DNA from: Micrasema longulum | Lineage: Eukaryota > Arthropoda > Insecta > Trichoptera > Brachycentridae | Direction of reading: 5' to 3' | NCBI GenBank assembly: GCA_022494885.1 | Contig: JAGVSM010000212.1 | Span: 186,001 to 250,000 of the forward strand | DNA length: 64,000 nucleotides | In this document: one piece after another, positions 11,033 through 20,744 of the stretch | Layout: every line of letters begins with the position of its first letter | Numbering within the stretch: position 1 is the stretch's first letter | The notes under the pieces: generated by a model | Seen by the model: only the letters and a program-made list of their open reading frames with translations | Told to the model about the DNA's origin: nothing | Databases searched by the model: none | Translations under genes and position numbers: made by a program

Positions 11033-11159
11033 TGTCACATTTAGTTTACACAATAAATAATCGTAATCAATATTTTCAGTGGGTATATTAAATTTGTAAT
11101 TGATGAATCTAAGGAATTTACGTTGTACTCTTTCATATTAAATATTACAATCTAAAATA

Positions 11160-11265
11160 AGTTCTTCATCTCTGTTGTAATAAAATAATTTTGATAACTC
11201 CCAGGGTGGTTTAATCCAGTTCTTTTCTACGGGGATTTGGACAAACTCAAAATATTGTTGATAAG
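11160..11265 (+). repeat. TIR-D terminal fragment
   Basis: TTCATCTCTGTTGTAATAAA, then CCAGGGTGGTTTAATCCAG and CTCAAAATATTGTTGATAAG, as at the right end of the 16 kb copy. Confidence 0.65.
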
Positions 11266-11734
11266 TTTTTTAATTTCTTCAACAACCGCTGGAAACTCTT
11301 TAGTATTACTCCGAAGTATCGGAGTCTGCCGGAGAAATGGTGACCTTGTTGCATGACCTACATACCGCCCCCTCACCTGCCCGCCGCCGCACCTCCGCCC
11401 CGCCGTAACACACACACACACAAACACCATTGTTCCCGCGTCATACCTTCCCACTCCGTGTTCCAAAAGGGTATGCAGATAGCAGGTAGGTACAAGATCA
11501 GTATCTCAAATAAGAAGAAGGATGTCAAATTGACAAATATATTTATTCATTTATTTACATACAGTTTATTAAACATTTTTGACAGATGAGTCGGGACGGA
11601 CAATAAATAACCACATATCGCCACAAATATTTTATAATAAATCAGAAATATAATAAATGAATATCAATGTTTTATTACATTTTTAAAGTAATGAAGGTGT
11701 ATGAAATACTAATAAAAAAAAATATTTTTTTTGC
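11266..11734. other. Unassigned, with a short GC-rich patch
   Basis: 11360-11415 is C-rich (CCGCCCCCTCACCTGCCCGC) and is followed by a (CA)n run. Open frames of 78-79 codons occur on both strands but are low-complexity. The patch is too short and isolated to call a promoter or exon. Confidence 0.4.
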
Positions 11735-11925
11735 TTATTATTTTTAAATTCCCTCAAAAACGGTATTTTCATTGGCCACGCCTCGAATACGTCATGATTC
11801 ATGTTTTTTTGTTCCTGACCATTCAAATTTGTTTAGAAAATTATCACGAATCTTGACATCACAACTATCAAGGCCAAACACATCGCGTTTTTCTTGCAAC
11901 GTATTTTAAAAAAGTGTTTTTAATT
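11735..11925 (+). repeat. rep-H copy 1 (uninterrupted)
   Basis: CATTGGCCACGCCTCGAATA, then GTTCCTGACCATTCAAATTT, TTATCACGAATCTTGACATC and GCGTTTTTCTTGCAACGTAT. It matches copies at 24.55 and 57.4 kb and supplies an empty site for the foldback inserted in the latter. Confidence 0.75.
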
Positions 11926-12044
11926 TAATTTAATTTATTTATTTGTGTACACGGCAAAAATGCTTTTTATTAACATAAACATAAATACATTTAACATAAC
12001 AATTTAACAAAAAATTTAAGAAAAAAAATGTGAAATAATATACT

Positions 12045-12320
12045 CACAATATTGACAAACTCAAAATATTGTTGATAAATCCACCTGGTCCATGAAGAAG
12101 AATAGAAATTGAAAAAATAAGATTTTCAGGCATTGCCTAGTATGTAGGTGAAATAATTCAATTAGATGAATCTCACCCCCATAAATAAAGCTTTTGAACT
12201 TCACAAACATCAACAGATGAAAGAATTGAAGGAATATATGGGCAGAATGGTGAATGTTAAACAGTGGGTAAAGTGGCCACCTAAACAAGCCAATGATAGG
12301 TCATAAGCCCTGCCCATTTG
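12045..12320 (-). repeat. TIR-D copy, minus orientation
   Basis: Carries CTCAAAATATTGTTGATAAA, then CATTGCCTAGTATGTAGG, AAAGTGGCCACCTAAAC and GCCAATGATAGGTCATAAGC. Confidence 0.7.
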
Positions 12321-12354
12321 TAGCCCTTTGTAAACTGCTAGTTTTGCCTCCTGC

Positions 12355-12760
12355 GACAAACATAATACGAGTATATGTTTGATATGGTAGATTTTAGTGC
12401 ACCGTTCTCCCTGTTCTTGGCTCTCACCCTCCTTTTATTATATTTCTCAGCCTTTCCATCCTTAGTAAACATACTTCTCAGATACACAAATTCTTATACC
12501 TGAATCAGAATATCTCCGTTCACTCTGACCTCACATTTAGTTATATTTTCATCCTTTTCAAAAACCATCACTTTCGATTTATCAACATTCATTAGTAATC
12601 GCTTTCTTGCATTCATCGTCGACTTTTGTTACCACGATTGCAGGTTATCTTTGCTGCTAGCAAGTATCACGGCTTCATCAGCATACAGAAGACAGTTAAC
12701 AGTTATACCACTCATTTTTGCTCCGATTCTTAAATCTTTTAGTTATTTCCTACAGTAATC
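12355..12760 (-). pseudogene. RTE-like reverse transcriptase fragment
   Basis: The minus strand reads LLYADEAVILASS, then MNARKRLLMNVDKSKVMVFE, CEVRVNGDILIQV and EFVYLRSMFTKDGKAEKYNK. This is the palm region of RTE-type reverse transcriptases. The catalytic motif is YADE rather than YADD, so the second aspartate is lost, and there are in-frame stops. It is a dead fragment, flanked by TIR-D pieces on both sides. Confidence 0.8.
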
Positions 12761-12794
12761 GATGTATGAGTTGAATTTCCATGATGACAAGATA

Positions 12795-12955
12795 TTTATG
12801 ATAGATTATAAGCCCTGTAAATGCCTAGACACCCATATTACCTTCTTAATTTTTTTTATTTCTCCTATAACTAACCCTAGGGAGGAAATCCAGCCTGTCT
12901 ACAAACATTTGGACATACTCAAAACATTTTTAATGTTCTATCTCTGTTGCAATCA
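12795..12955 (+). repeat. TIR-D fragments
   Basis: CCTGTAAATGCCTAGACACC, then CCCTAGGGAGGAAATCCAGC and ACATTTGGACATACTCAAAA mark TIR-D outer sequence with its core deleted. Confidence 0.65.
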
Positions 12956-13310
12956 ATTTCTTTTCATGTTCCCAACCGTGTCACTAGAAGAGTCAGAATC
13001 TGCTATTTATCAAATCTTCTTAGAGCAACTTATATTTTTATGCCCCAATGTCCAGAATGTGTAGATTAGTCAATTCCTCACATTTCGAAGATCTCTTCGC
13101 CATTACCACAGTGTGGGATGAAGATGGATTGGCATGGCTTATCTCGAATCCTGTATGATGATCACGTTATTGAATATATTGTCAGTCATTATTTTATTGC
13201 CCTTGTCTGCATTTGCTACATGGTTATATGTTCTTTTTGTTCAGGCTTTTGTAAACATGTGATTTTTGTAATTGGCTTAGGCTGTATAATATATAATCAA
13301 TAAATGAAAA
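12956..13310 (+). repeat. Possible retrotransposon 3' UTR
   Basis: About 300 bp of moderate complexity ends with AATCAATAAATGAAAAC and a run of A, like the 3' end of a polyadenylated retrocopy. Open frames of 100 and 61 codons lie in it, but no family was recognised. No second copy was found in the window. Confidence 0.3.
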
Positions 13311-13809
13311 CTTTAAAAAAAAACACATGTACATATATTATATGTATGAGATATCAATATGATGAAATATTATGAAAATATATGACAATAAACACAAACA
13401 TTTGATTTACATTTGATAAAAAAAAGACAAAAAAAGAGTTCTATCTTCTAGCTCATGGTGTAAAATCAAAGCCACACAAGACTTAATTTTATTATTATTT
13501 TAATATATATTTTTAAACAAATAGTTTTTTTTTAACAAGTATGTTTTTTTCTGTTTTTTGTATGTTTTTGACATTGTATTGAGTAATACACTAATTAAAA
13601 AATGACTACCAAAAGTAAAACAAAATACTAGTATGGCCAATGTGGTATAACTGAGTACAGATAATGCTTTATAAAACGATGGTTTGAAATTCTGTTTCGA
13701 AAAATGAGCAATGAACGCAGATATTCGCGCTTAATGACTCAAAAAAGCCAGTTTAGCGCGAATTAAAAGCTGTATAATTGTCGTTTTTACGCTGCTTCAC
13801 GTTTTAATT
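13311..13809. other. AT-rich DNA, nothing recognised
   Basis: Poly(A) and poly(T) tracts, no open frame, no shared repeat noticed. Confidence 0.5.
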
Positions 13810-13814
13810 TATTA

Positions 13815-14055
13815 CGAATCGGGTTGTGGTTCCGCGGCTAGTGTTGCGGACTCACGGATCAGAGGTCCGAGGTTCGAACCTCACTCTACCCCAACTTGAT
13901 TTCCATGTTCTAATAGTGAGTTGTTTACAACTCGTTGAATATGGTCACCAAAATTGAAATATTTGGGTAAGAGAGAAGATAAAAACGCTAATATTTATGT
14001 TTTATCAAAGAAATATTTGGGTAGATTATAAGAACGCTAATATTTTTTTTTAATT
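13815..14055 (+). repeat. SINE-2 copy, best preserved
   Basis: Head GAATCGGGTTGTGGTTCCGC, B box GAGGTTCGAACCTC, CTCTACCCCAACTTGATTTC, then TAGTGAGTTGTTTACAACTC and an internally duplicated tail (AATATTTGGGTA twice, before 13970 and at about 14010). This copy defines the family head. Confidence 0.8.
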
Positions 14056-14574
14056 GAAGAAAGAAAAAAATCCATTTTGACAGGTCTCAGAAATACTAAC
14101 TTTACCTTAAATGTTTACACGAAAAAGACTGCACCTTACGAGTTATCGTTTAGTAAAATAAATGTACTTACCCAGTAAGTTGCAACAATAAATTTGTACG
14201 AAATACGCTGTAAAACAAATTGTTGAGACCTATTTTCAAGATAACTGATTTAAACACAACCCACAACAGAACCGAATGAGCATTTGTATGTAGTCCGCAA
14301 ATACTAATCAAAATCTGTGATAATATCGAGGGTTAATGCAGATGTCACTAGAGAAATGTCAGAGCGCGTTATTGTTCGACCGACGCCGACGCAGGGGCAG
14401 TCAGTGAAGAGCTGTGGCAGGAAGAAGGTTGGGGATGAGCGGTGAGGGAGAAAAGTGGAGGAGAGGGGTTTTTAAAATATAGTCGACCAATTCAAAATTT
14501 ACTTACGATGCGATGGTAACAAACATTTTAAAAGGAACATAAATTATACTCCTTAAAATATAGCTTGATTAAAA
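14056..14574. other. Unassigned; G/C-richer patch at 14340-14470
   Basis: The patch contains CGACCGACGCCGACGCAGGG and a purine-rich GGATGAGCGGTGAGGGAGAA. No open frame, splice context or repeat match supports an exon. Confidence 0.35.
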
Positions 14575-14715
14575 GACAGCTGCCAAACTTTTTGTTTCTT
14601 TTTTTAAATTTTTTTTTCTTCAAAAATATTAACAAAACAGTCTTAAATTAAAGTCCTGCTGAGTAGCTTACATACAACTCGTCAGCAGGTTCCTATAAAT
14701 TGCTTCGATTATTCA
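14575..14715 (-). repeat. Non-LTR retrotransposon 3' end, minus
   Basis: In reverse it reads GAACCTGCTGACGAGTTGTA, then GACTGTTTTGTTAATATTTT and an A-rich tail. The same end is at 40.22-40.33 kb on plus, attached to a reverse-transcriptase tail. Confidence 0.75.
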
Positions 14716-14999
14716 TACTAATGTCAATTATGATGGGAAATTACTGATCACTGATCACGTACCGATCAAATCGATTTTATCAGTTTTTTCATGCAAACAT
14801 GAGACTGTCTCCAAAAATGTATATAAAAACGCAAAAACAAGCCTATGATAGTGTGCTTAAGACAATTATTTACCAAAAAATAAGACATTTATACGTTTTT
14901 CATGAACAACATCAAATGAATTATTTTTTTATTTGATCAATTTGTCCCATCTCTAACGTTTTTGCAAAATGGTGTAACCTTGTAAGAACATCGTTAATA
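14716..14999. other. Unassigned intergenic DNA
   Basis: No feature recognised; contains TGATCACTGATCACGT, a short direct/palindromic motif. Confidence 0.4.
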
Positions 15000-15170
15000 A
15001 TTAGGTTTTTATCTGATTTTATATATTTGCTTTTTTTGATATATTTTTTTTTTTTAAATTTATTCGTTCTAAAAATATATTTTAATGTGCCAATATGTTT
15101 TCTTGCTCATACTGATCATCGTGGTTTCGGATATGACAGGGTTTAAAGAACACCCTGTATATACCCTAAA
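15000..15170 (+). repeat. Half copy of the palindromic element at 54 kb
   Basis: TTCTTGCTCATACTGATCAT, then GTGGTTTCGGATATGACAGG and GTTTAAAGAACACCCTGTAT match the right arm of the foldback at 53979-54340. The left arm is missing. Confidence 0.7.
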
Positions 15171-15240
15171 AAGAAGCTTGTTTAGTTTTGAAACCGGTCG
15201 GTAAAAAAATTGTTGTTAAAAACAAAGTTGATTTATGGTA
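15171..15240 (+). repeat. Short dispersed repeat
   Basis: AGAAGCTTGTTTAGTTTTGA, then AACCGGTCGGT and AAAAACAAAGTTG recur at 62463-62530 in the same order. Nature unknown. Confidence 0.55.
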
Positions 15241-15760
15241 TTTACGTTTCAAATCATTAGGAAGTATTTTATATTCTTCGCGATTAATTTTAATTTGATT
15301 TTAATGCTTAACCTGCTTAATAAAAACATTTATTAGCTTCCGCAATCCGCAAACAGAAACATTATTTAAATTAATGTACAAATTTGTGTTCCAACATTTT
15401 CATTGTGTTACAAATAACCTAATTTATTAATTAAGTAATAATTATTTTGTATACCGTATAAATGTTACGTATTAACCATTATTAACTTAGTTTATTCTCT
15501 GTGTAATAAAAAAAAACATTTACGATTAAATTTAATATTGTTTGAAAAGTTATTTTACCCCAAAGATAATGTAAAATAAAAAAATACATATTTACTCTCA
15601 ATAAATTAACTTTAAGTCTAAAAAAATTCAAGGCACTAATTAAGTTAAAATATGGAAACATACAATAAAAAAAAAATGTCTGTATAAAAAGTCATGAAAT
15701 CATACGATTTTGCAACATTTAAAAAATTAAGTAAATGTACATAAGATAAGAACAATTATT
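15241..15760. other. AT-rich DNA, nothing recognised
   Basis: Runs of A and T, no open frame of note. Confidence 0.5.
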
Positions 15761-15765
15761 TCTAT

Positions 15766-15830
15766 CAGAATCTTGTCGCCACAAGGCAAACGCGCTGACC
15801 ATTATACCAAGAGGCCGACATTACTAAAAA
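15766..15830 (-). repeat. SINE-1 head fragment
   Basis: In reverse it reads GTCGGCCTCTTGGTATAATG, then GTCAGCGCGTTTGCC: the A-box half of the SINE-1 tRNA-like head. Confidence 0.7.
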
Positions 15831-16024
15831 TATTTCAGTTGGGTACATGTTTTTAAGTATGCTTTTTTAAATCAGAAATACACTGTTTTTTATTTAATTA
15901 TTTTTATTTTGTGATTATTTTACTCCATTAATAGCGCCGCGCCACATTAATAGAACGGCGTTCCAAAATGAAAAAAACATATCCATATATTTATTATATA
16001 AACGTATAAAACTATTAATTTATT

Positions 16025-16365
16025 ATAACAGAGATGATTAACACTTTAGAGAAGGTAATATAACAGTCTAGGCATCTACAGGGCTGTCTTCACCTGTCAT
16101 TGGCTGGTTTAAGTGGTCACTTTACACACTGTGTAACATTCATTATTCTGCTCATATTTAAATATCTATATTCATTTAATTCTTTCGTCTGTTGATGTTT
16201 GTGGAGTTAAAGAGCTAAAACCTTTATTTATGCGGGTGAGATCTATATTACCTTCTCTAAAATGTTCTTCATCTCTGTTGTAATATTTTAATATTAACAG
16301 CTCCCCAGGGAGTTAAAGCCAGTCTTTTTTTACAATAATTAGACAAACTCAAAATATTGTTGAAT
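16025..16365 (+). mobile_element. TIR-D copy with matching ends
   Basis: AACAGAGATGATTAACACTT, then AGAGAAGGTAATATA at the left recur inverted as TATATTACCTTCTCTAAAAT and CATCTCTGTTGTAAT at the right. The core CACCTGTCATTGGCTGG and ACACTGTGTAACATTCA lie between. The outer end is CTCAAAATATTGTTGAA. This copy shows the TIR structure best. No coding capacity. Confidence 0.8.
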
Positions 16366-16429
16366 AAAATTATCAAAATATCAGAATTCTTGCATTTTCA
16401 TGCATATTATTTTAATTTTAAATAATGTA

Positions 16430-17130
16430 GTTTTAATGAAATGTCTGCCATCTGTAATACAGTTTTATAACTAATTTACTGATTTTCTACTATTTAAGAG
16501 ATGTCGTTCGTTCTTTCCATCTGTCCGTATGTATTGATATTCTATTTTTACAACAGATGGCAGTATACCGAACAACGCTTTGAAGATTAACGCGTTTTTA
16601 GTTAAGGTGCAAATGCGCAAGATGGCTTCACGCTTGATTACAGTCTTAAGACCAAGTTGGAATGTCGAGTAAGGATATTTTTCTAGAAAGTACCTGGTTC
16701 TACCTGTGATAATATAGTGCACAGGTGAATGGGAGCCGAGCATATCGTGGGAAAGGAATGTGGTAGGCGCACACACAATATTCTAGGTTTATTTAAACAG
16801 AATGTAAGCAGTCAAACGGGCTGCACTTTGTAGAAATGTGCACGCAATCAATCATTTCGAATTACGCAGGGATACTCTTAAAACTCGCTTTTTAAATTTA
16901 ACTGTTGATGTAACACCTTTGTGTGATATGTGATATTATTATGACTAATTCTTTTATTGCACAATGAAATTAATATATGTTTTGTGCAGATCCAAAACGA
17001 AAAAACGGTTATTTGCGCACGCACTTATTCGCGTTTAAAATGCGTGTAGGATCGCGATCCGTCGTAAGCATTACAATATAATATTATAAACATCCATTAA
17101 TATGATATTATGATTTTTTTTTAAAGATAA
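16430..17130. other. Unassigned; one 101-codon open frame
   Basis: A minus-strand frame at 16471-16776 is mixed in composition and matches no family that I recognise. The flanks are AT-rich. GTGCGCGCA-like and CGCGATCC motifs occur around 17000-17070, without an assignable function. Confidence 0.3.
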
Positions 17131-17159
17131 ATCTAAACATATAATAAACTATCTTCTTG

Positions 17160-17434
17160 TCCTTCAGTTTACGTTGGAAGAACATCGAGAAATTTTAATA
17201 TCGATCAGATGTCTTTACAAAAATAATTTCTCCGAATTAGCAAATCACCTGATCAATTTAAATCATGACTTTAATAAAAATACGGGAGTTAAAATCTTAC
17301 ATACAAATAACAAAAGGTTAACAGTAAATAATGTGGAAATATTTCACACTAGGAAAGCTTTAAAAAATAATGTTCCTTTGATCAATAATCAAACAACTTT
17401 TCAGTACAGCCAATTACACGATTTTCTATTATAA
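17160..17434 (+). pseudogene. Penelope-like element, GIY-YIG C-terminal remnant
   Basis: The open frame reads LEEHREILISIRC, NFSELANHLINLNHDF, GVKILHTNNKRLTVNNVEI and ends before a TAA at 17432-17434. The spacing EH..(~20)..LA.H.....H.F..(~8)..IL....R......E matches the C-terminal half of the GIY-YIG domain in Penelope-like ORFs. The first catalytic half and the reverse transcriptase are missing. A pyrimidine tract and CAG just before the frame could pass for a splice acceptor, but a 5'-truncated retrocopy explains it equally well. The segment to 17800 may be its 3' end. Confidence 0.5.
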
Positions 17435-17811
17435 CAGACAACCTAAACCAATTAAATTCTCGCACCTCCCTTCATCCCATCCCTCTTTTTTCAACTATTT
17501 CTCCCACAACATGAAATATTTTCATAACCTAATCAGTGCACGCAGGTTGCTTATTAAAATTCATCTCGTGTTGGTTTTATATTTTTGTGGAACAACTATG
17601 GTGAATGTGTATAGTGGGTTTTGCATGTTGATTTAAATGGTGTCCTGACGAAGAGACGGGTTTTACATACATACACATTTTATGTACATGCTTTATCTGC
17701 TACGGTGCTTTAACTGTTAAGTTTTTTTATTGTTTACTTTTTAGCATGAACACTTTACAAATTCACTATTATGCTCAATGTTTATTTCTGTAAATTTATA
17801 TATAATTGTAA
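17435..17811. other. Possible 3' flank of the Penelope-like remnant
   Basis: Contains GTCCTGACGAAGAGACGGG, in which CTGACGA fits the hammerhead CUGANGA box, but no matching GAAA and helix were located. Otherwise unassigned. Confidence 0.25.
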
Positions 17812-17814
17812 GTT

Positions 17815-18206
17815 GCTAGAATTTCATTCGTCCATGCACTTTGTAGCGGCAAGACGATTAGTAATCTAGCTTCAATAGGTAAATGTTATGAACTATCAAA
17901 TATACAAATATAGTAAATGGGATCTAGAATTCCAACCGTCCATGCGCTCAGTAGCTGCAAGACTTGTTGTAATCTAACTTCTATCTTTATTAATTTGTTT
18001 TTTAAAATATCACTAAAACTCAAAACTTCATTGTTAAATAAAAAAAAATGTAAAAAGGGCTAGATTTCTTACTGTCCATGCGCTCTGTAGCTGCAAGACG
18101 TGCTGTAATCTAGTTCTTTTATATCATAATTGTAATATACCATAATTGGAGTCGAGGAACTAGAATCCCAACCGTCCATTCGCTCTGTAGCTGCAAGACG
18201 TGCAGG
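17815..18206 (+). repeat. Cluster of four ~50 bp conserved units
   Basis: Four units, at about 17815-17872, 17922-17978, 18058-18113 and 18158-18206, share CCGTCCATGCGCTCTGTAGC followed by TGCAAGACGTGCTGTAATCT. They start CTAGAA and mostly end TAATCTAG or a variant. The spacers are AT-rich, differ in length (about 50, 80 and 45 bp) and do not align with each other. A fifth copy, inverted and alone, is at 34884-34935. Conserved GC-richer units separated by unrelated spacers are unusual for a normal tandem repeat. Function unknown. Confidence 0.8.
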
Positions 18207-18225
18207 GATATTTATTTATTGTACC

Positions 18226-18410
18226 TCCTGGCGTAATGTGCGTTTGCCTACCATGCAAGAGGTCTCAGGTTCGATGCCCGACATGGTTGAAATGAAATAT
18301 TTATTTCAAATTGTGTTTTTACACTAGAATATTTCATAGTCCCTGGACTGGTACCTGAAGCGTACGACTGATTATCTTACCTTCTTGTAACAGATGATCG
18401 AACAACGCTG
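18226..18410 (+). repeat. SINE-1 copy
   Basis: Head with TTTGCCTACCATGCAAGAGG, B box AGGTTCGATGCC, then AATATTTCATAGTCCCTGGA and ACTGGTACCTGAAGCG. It directly follows the fourth conserved unit. Confidence 0.85.
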
Positions 18411-18571
18411 CGTTTCGTGCAGAAAGGAGAATGAAATTGAAATGCGAAAAATAAAACTTTTAAGTTTATGGGTATTTTGATATAAAGTATCCATCGAACA
18501 TCTTTGTTAAGTACTTTATTCTTACTTTTTAGTTTATACCTAGACAATACAATAGATGACAATATTATCTT

Positions 18572-18603
18572 GTTCTGAGCTGGGACAAGTCCCAGCTCAG
18601 AAC
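18572..18603. repeat. Perfect 15 bp hairpin
   Basis: GTTCTGAGCTGGGAC, AA, GTCCCAGCTCAGAAC: a perfect inverted repeat with a 2 nt centre. The partial repeat GCTGGGACTGAGCGCT follows at about 18629. It is not followed by a T run that would suggest a terminator. Context unknown. Confidence 0.9.
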
Positions 18604-18764
18604 GCTGAAACAATGCGAAAATTATGCTGGGACTGAGCGCTACAAAAATGAACGCACGACGGCGTTTATTACGAATGAATTGAAGAAAACTATTTTTAAT
18701 TTTATACTAAGATGTATTGGAAATGTTAAAGGACGAACTACAAGTAAATAATAATAACGTATTT

Positions 18765-18981
18765 TTTCCGCCGCCACTTTCGGCGAATTTTTTTTGCGAG
18801 CGACACGTTCACGTCAACCAAATCGCTATTGTCACAAGGTCCTGTCCGTACGTGTTCACGTGAGGACAATACGGCACACGGTGGTGGGAGTAATAATTGT
18901 TCCGCGGAGATATCCTATCCGTCTATCTCGGTGGCGATGTCTCGGGATAATTTTTTGTCCTACAAATTTCAATTTACACGT
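18765..18981 (+). repeat. rep-K, left part (host of hAT insertion)
   Basis: GCGAGCGACACG, CACGGTGGTGGGAGTAAT, GGTGGCGATGTCTCGGGATA and TTTACACGT match the copy at 7550-7713. The repeat continues after the insertion at 20177 (TTACACGTAGACAATG), aligning with TTTACACGTGAACAATG at 7660. Confidence 0.7.
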
Positions 18982-20176
18982 CAGGGTTGCCAGACTGGAT
19001 CAATCGAAAATATGTAGATTCAGAAAAATAAATCGGTAGATTACGGTTGATTCGGGGGGTGAAGAGGAGGGAGGGGGGCAAAAATAAATTTGACAGTTGT
19101 TTCAAAATTAAAGCGCCGTTTCGTCTGTTGGCCGTTGCTTTAAATAGTTGAAAACGCGTGATGAATGAACAATTGAAAACCAAAAGGACTGCAATATGTG
19201 AATTACCAAAATATATTCATTCCGGCTTGCAAAACTGACCCAAAATACAGGTAAATCTTATTTTATTACTTTGAGGTTATGTTGATATTTTATATCTATT
19301 TTAACAATACTGTATTTTGTGTAACCATACAAATTCTTCGAGGGTTTAAGGCATACATATTTTGATTGAAGTGTTTGTTGCTAAATAAATTAATGAAATT
19401 ACACTAAGTTACCTACATATGTACGTATTTTTTTATGCACAAAGGTACATCGGTTGAATGTATTTTTATAAAATATATTCAATTATGTACCCGTTCTGTG
19501 GGAAGTATTGTGTATTGTAAGCCTGTCAATGACTCGGTATAAATAGTTTTTTTGCAGGTAGAAGCGTCTTACATTATAGAGGCCCTGAAATTAATGGGTC
19601 TTTTCTATCTCTCTATGTCCTGGTCATTTTAACAATCATCAGTCAAACTTTGTTGTCAAACAAAATTGCCAAACAAAAAAATATTTTATATTTTAAAGTT
19701 ATTTAAATGTAAAAACTGTTAACTGCTGAAGTACTGAAAACATTGCTTAAAACAATGATTCAACTAAATTTAAATAGATAATTAACTGAAGAAAAACCAT
19801 TTCTATCATTTTTATATGGAGGTTATCCCCTTTCATTTCTCCTTATAAGATAAACAAAGATATATTTGAAAATAACCGGGAATCACCATTCACCAACACT
19901 AACCAATTCATTTCATTAATATATAATTCATTAAATACTTATGTACGATAGATAAGAAGTTTTTTTAACAATCAACAGGTGGCAACCCAAGTGAGCAAAG
20001 AAACAATAAATTATTATAACATGTATTCGTTTTTTATTGGTATTGAAATTTTATTCTACGAAAAAAAACGAAAAAATATATCGAAATCGGTAGAATTTCA
20101 ATAGAATTCGGTAAATCGGTAGATTGCTCCTAAAATCGGTAGATCTACCGAAAAATCGGTAGTAATGGCAACGCTG
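18982..20176. mobile_element. Non-autonomous hAT element with 8 bp TSD
   Basis: The element begins CAGGGTTGCCAGACTGG and ends TAATGGCAACGCTG, so the termini are inverted (CAGxGTTGCCA). Perfect 8 bp duplications TTACACGT flank it at 18974-18981 and 20177-20184. Both the terminal CAG..TTGCCA motif and the 8 bp duplication are hallmarks of hAT transposons. At 1195 bp, with no long open frame, it cannot code for a transposase. Sub-terminal AATCGGTAGAT motifs recur at both ends and may be transposase-binding sites. The interior (about 19200-20040) is AT-rich without genes. Confidence 0.9.
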
Positions 20177-20184
20177 TTACACGT

Positions 20185-20550
20185 AGACAATGATAGAATC
20201 CTGGGATAAAACAACGGCCTTTTATATTCATATTTAAAGCATTCACTTTGTGGTCAAAAATTTTACTAAATGCTATTAAATGCTTGTATATAACCACTTC
20301 CTTTCGTTTAATATTTATATTTGCAAACAACTTGCGTGATAAAACAGCACAAAATTTAAATAAAAGTCCATCTTTTATGTAAAATTTTAGAATGCACCCC
20401 TCAAGAAATGTATTTCTGCAGTTTTCATCTAGAATATGATTAAAAAAACGGCCAGTTAATGACCTCTGAAGAAGGTTGATATCAAATATCCTACGACCTT
20501 TTCGGTTGATGCGTATCAAGTTTCTATTTTCATGCAGTGTCATGTTTTTA
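20185..20550 (-). other. Unidentified 132-codon open frame region
   Basis: A minus-strand frame starting at 20543 (MTLHENRNLIRINRK) stays open for 132 codons, but its last ~12 codons enter the hAT end, so its true C-terminus was displaced. It contains IFDHKVNALNMNIK, resembling a plus-strand peptide at 6.2 kb. The N-terminal part, RRIFDINLLQRSLTGRFF, is not recognised. It is probably a transposable-element ORF fragment. Confidence 0.4.
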
Positions 20551-20744
20551 TGTCGAACCTGCTAGATCTGTTACATCACGCTATTTGTAAATTCGTTGCC
20601 ATGGAGTCCCGAATTCCAAACAAAATATTCCGCTGACCTATATTGTGTATGTGGAGGGGGGTTTTGTCGCATATTTTATTTACGGGAAAAAAGTTCGTAG
20701 TCTAAAAATAACTGAAATCTTGGAAAAAATTATTTTCATAATGT

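Noticed and set aside
11360..11415. CpG-island-like promoter
   Set aside because: Only about 55 bp, low-complexity C-rich followed by (CA)n, no gene beside it.
17650..17670. Hammerhead core at CTGACGAAGAGACGGG
   Set aside because: The CUGANGA box fits but no helix II plus GAAA was found downstream.
17815..18206. CRISPR-like array (units and unique spacers)
   Set aside because: The layout of conserved units and unlike spacers recalls one, but units are ~50 bp, spacers vary from 45 to 80 bp, there are no cas genes, and the DNA is animal nuclear.
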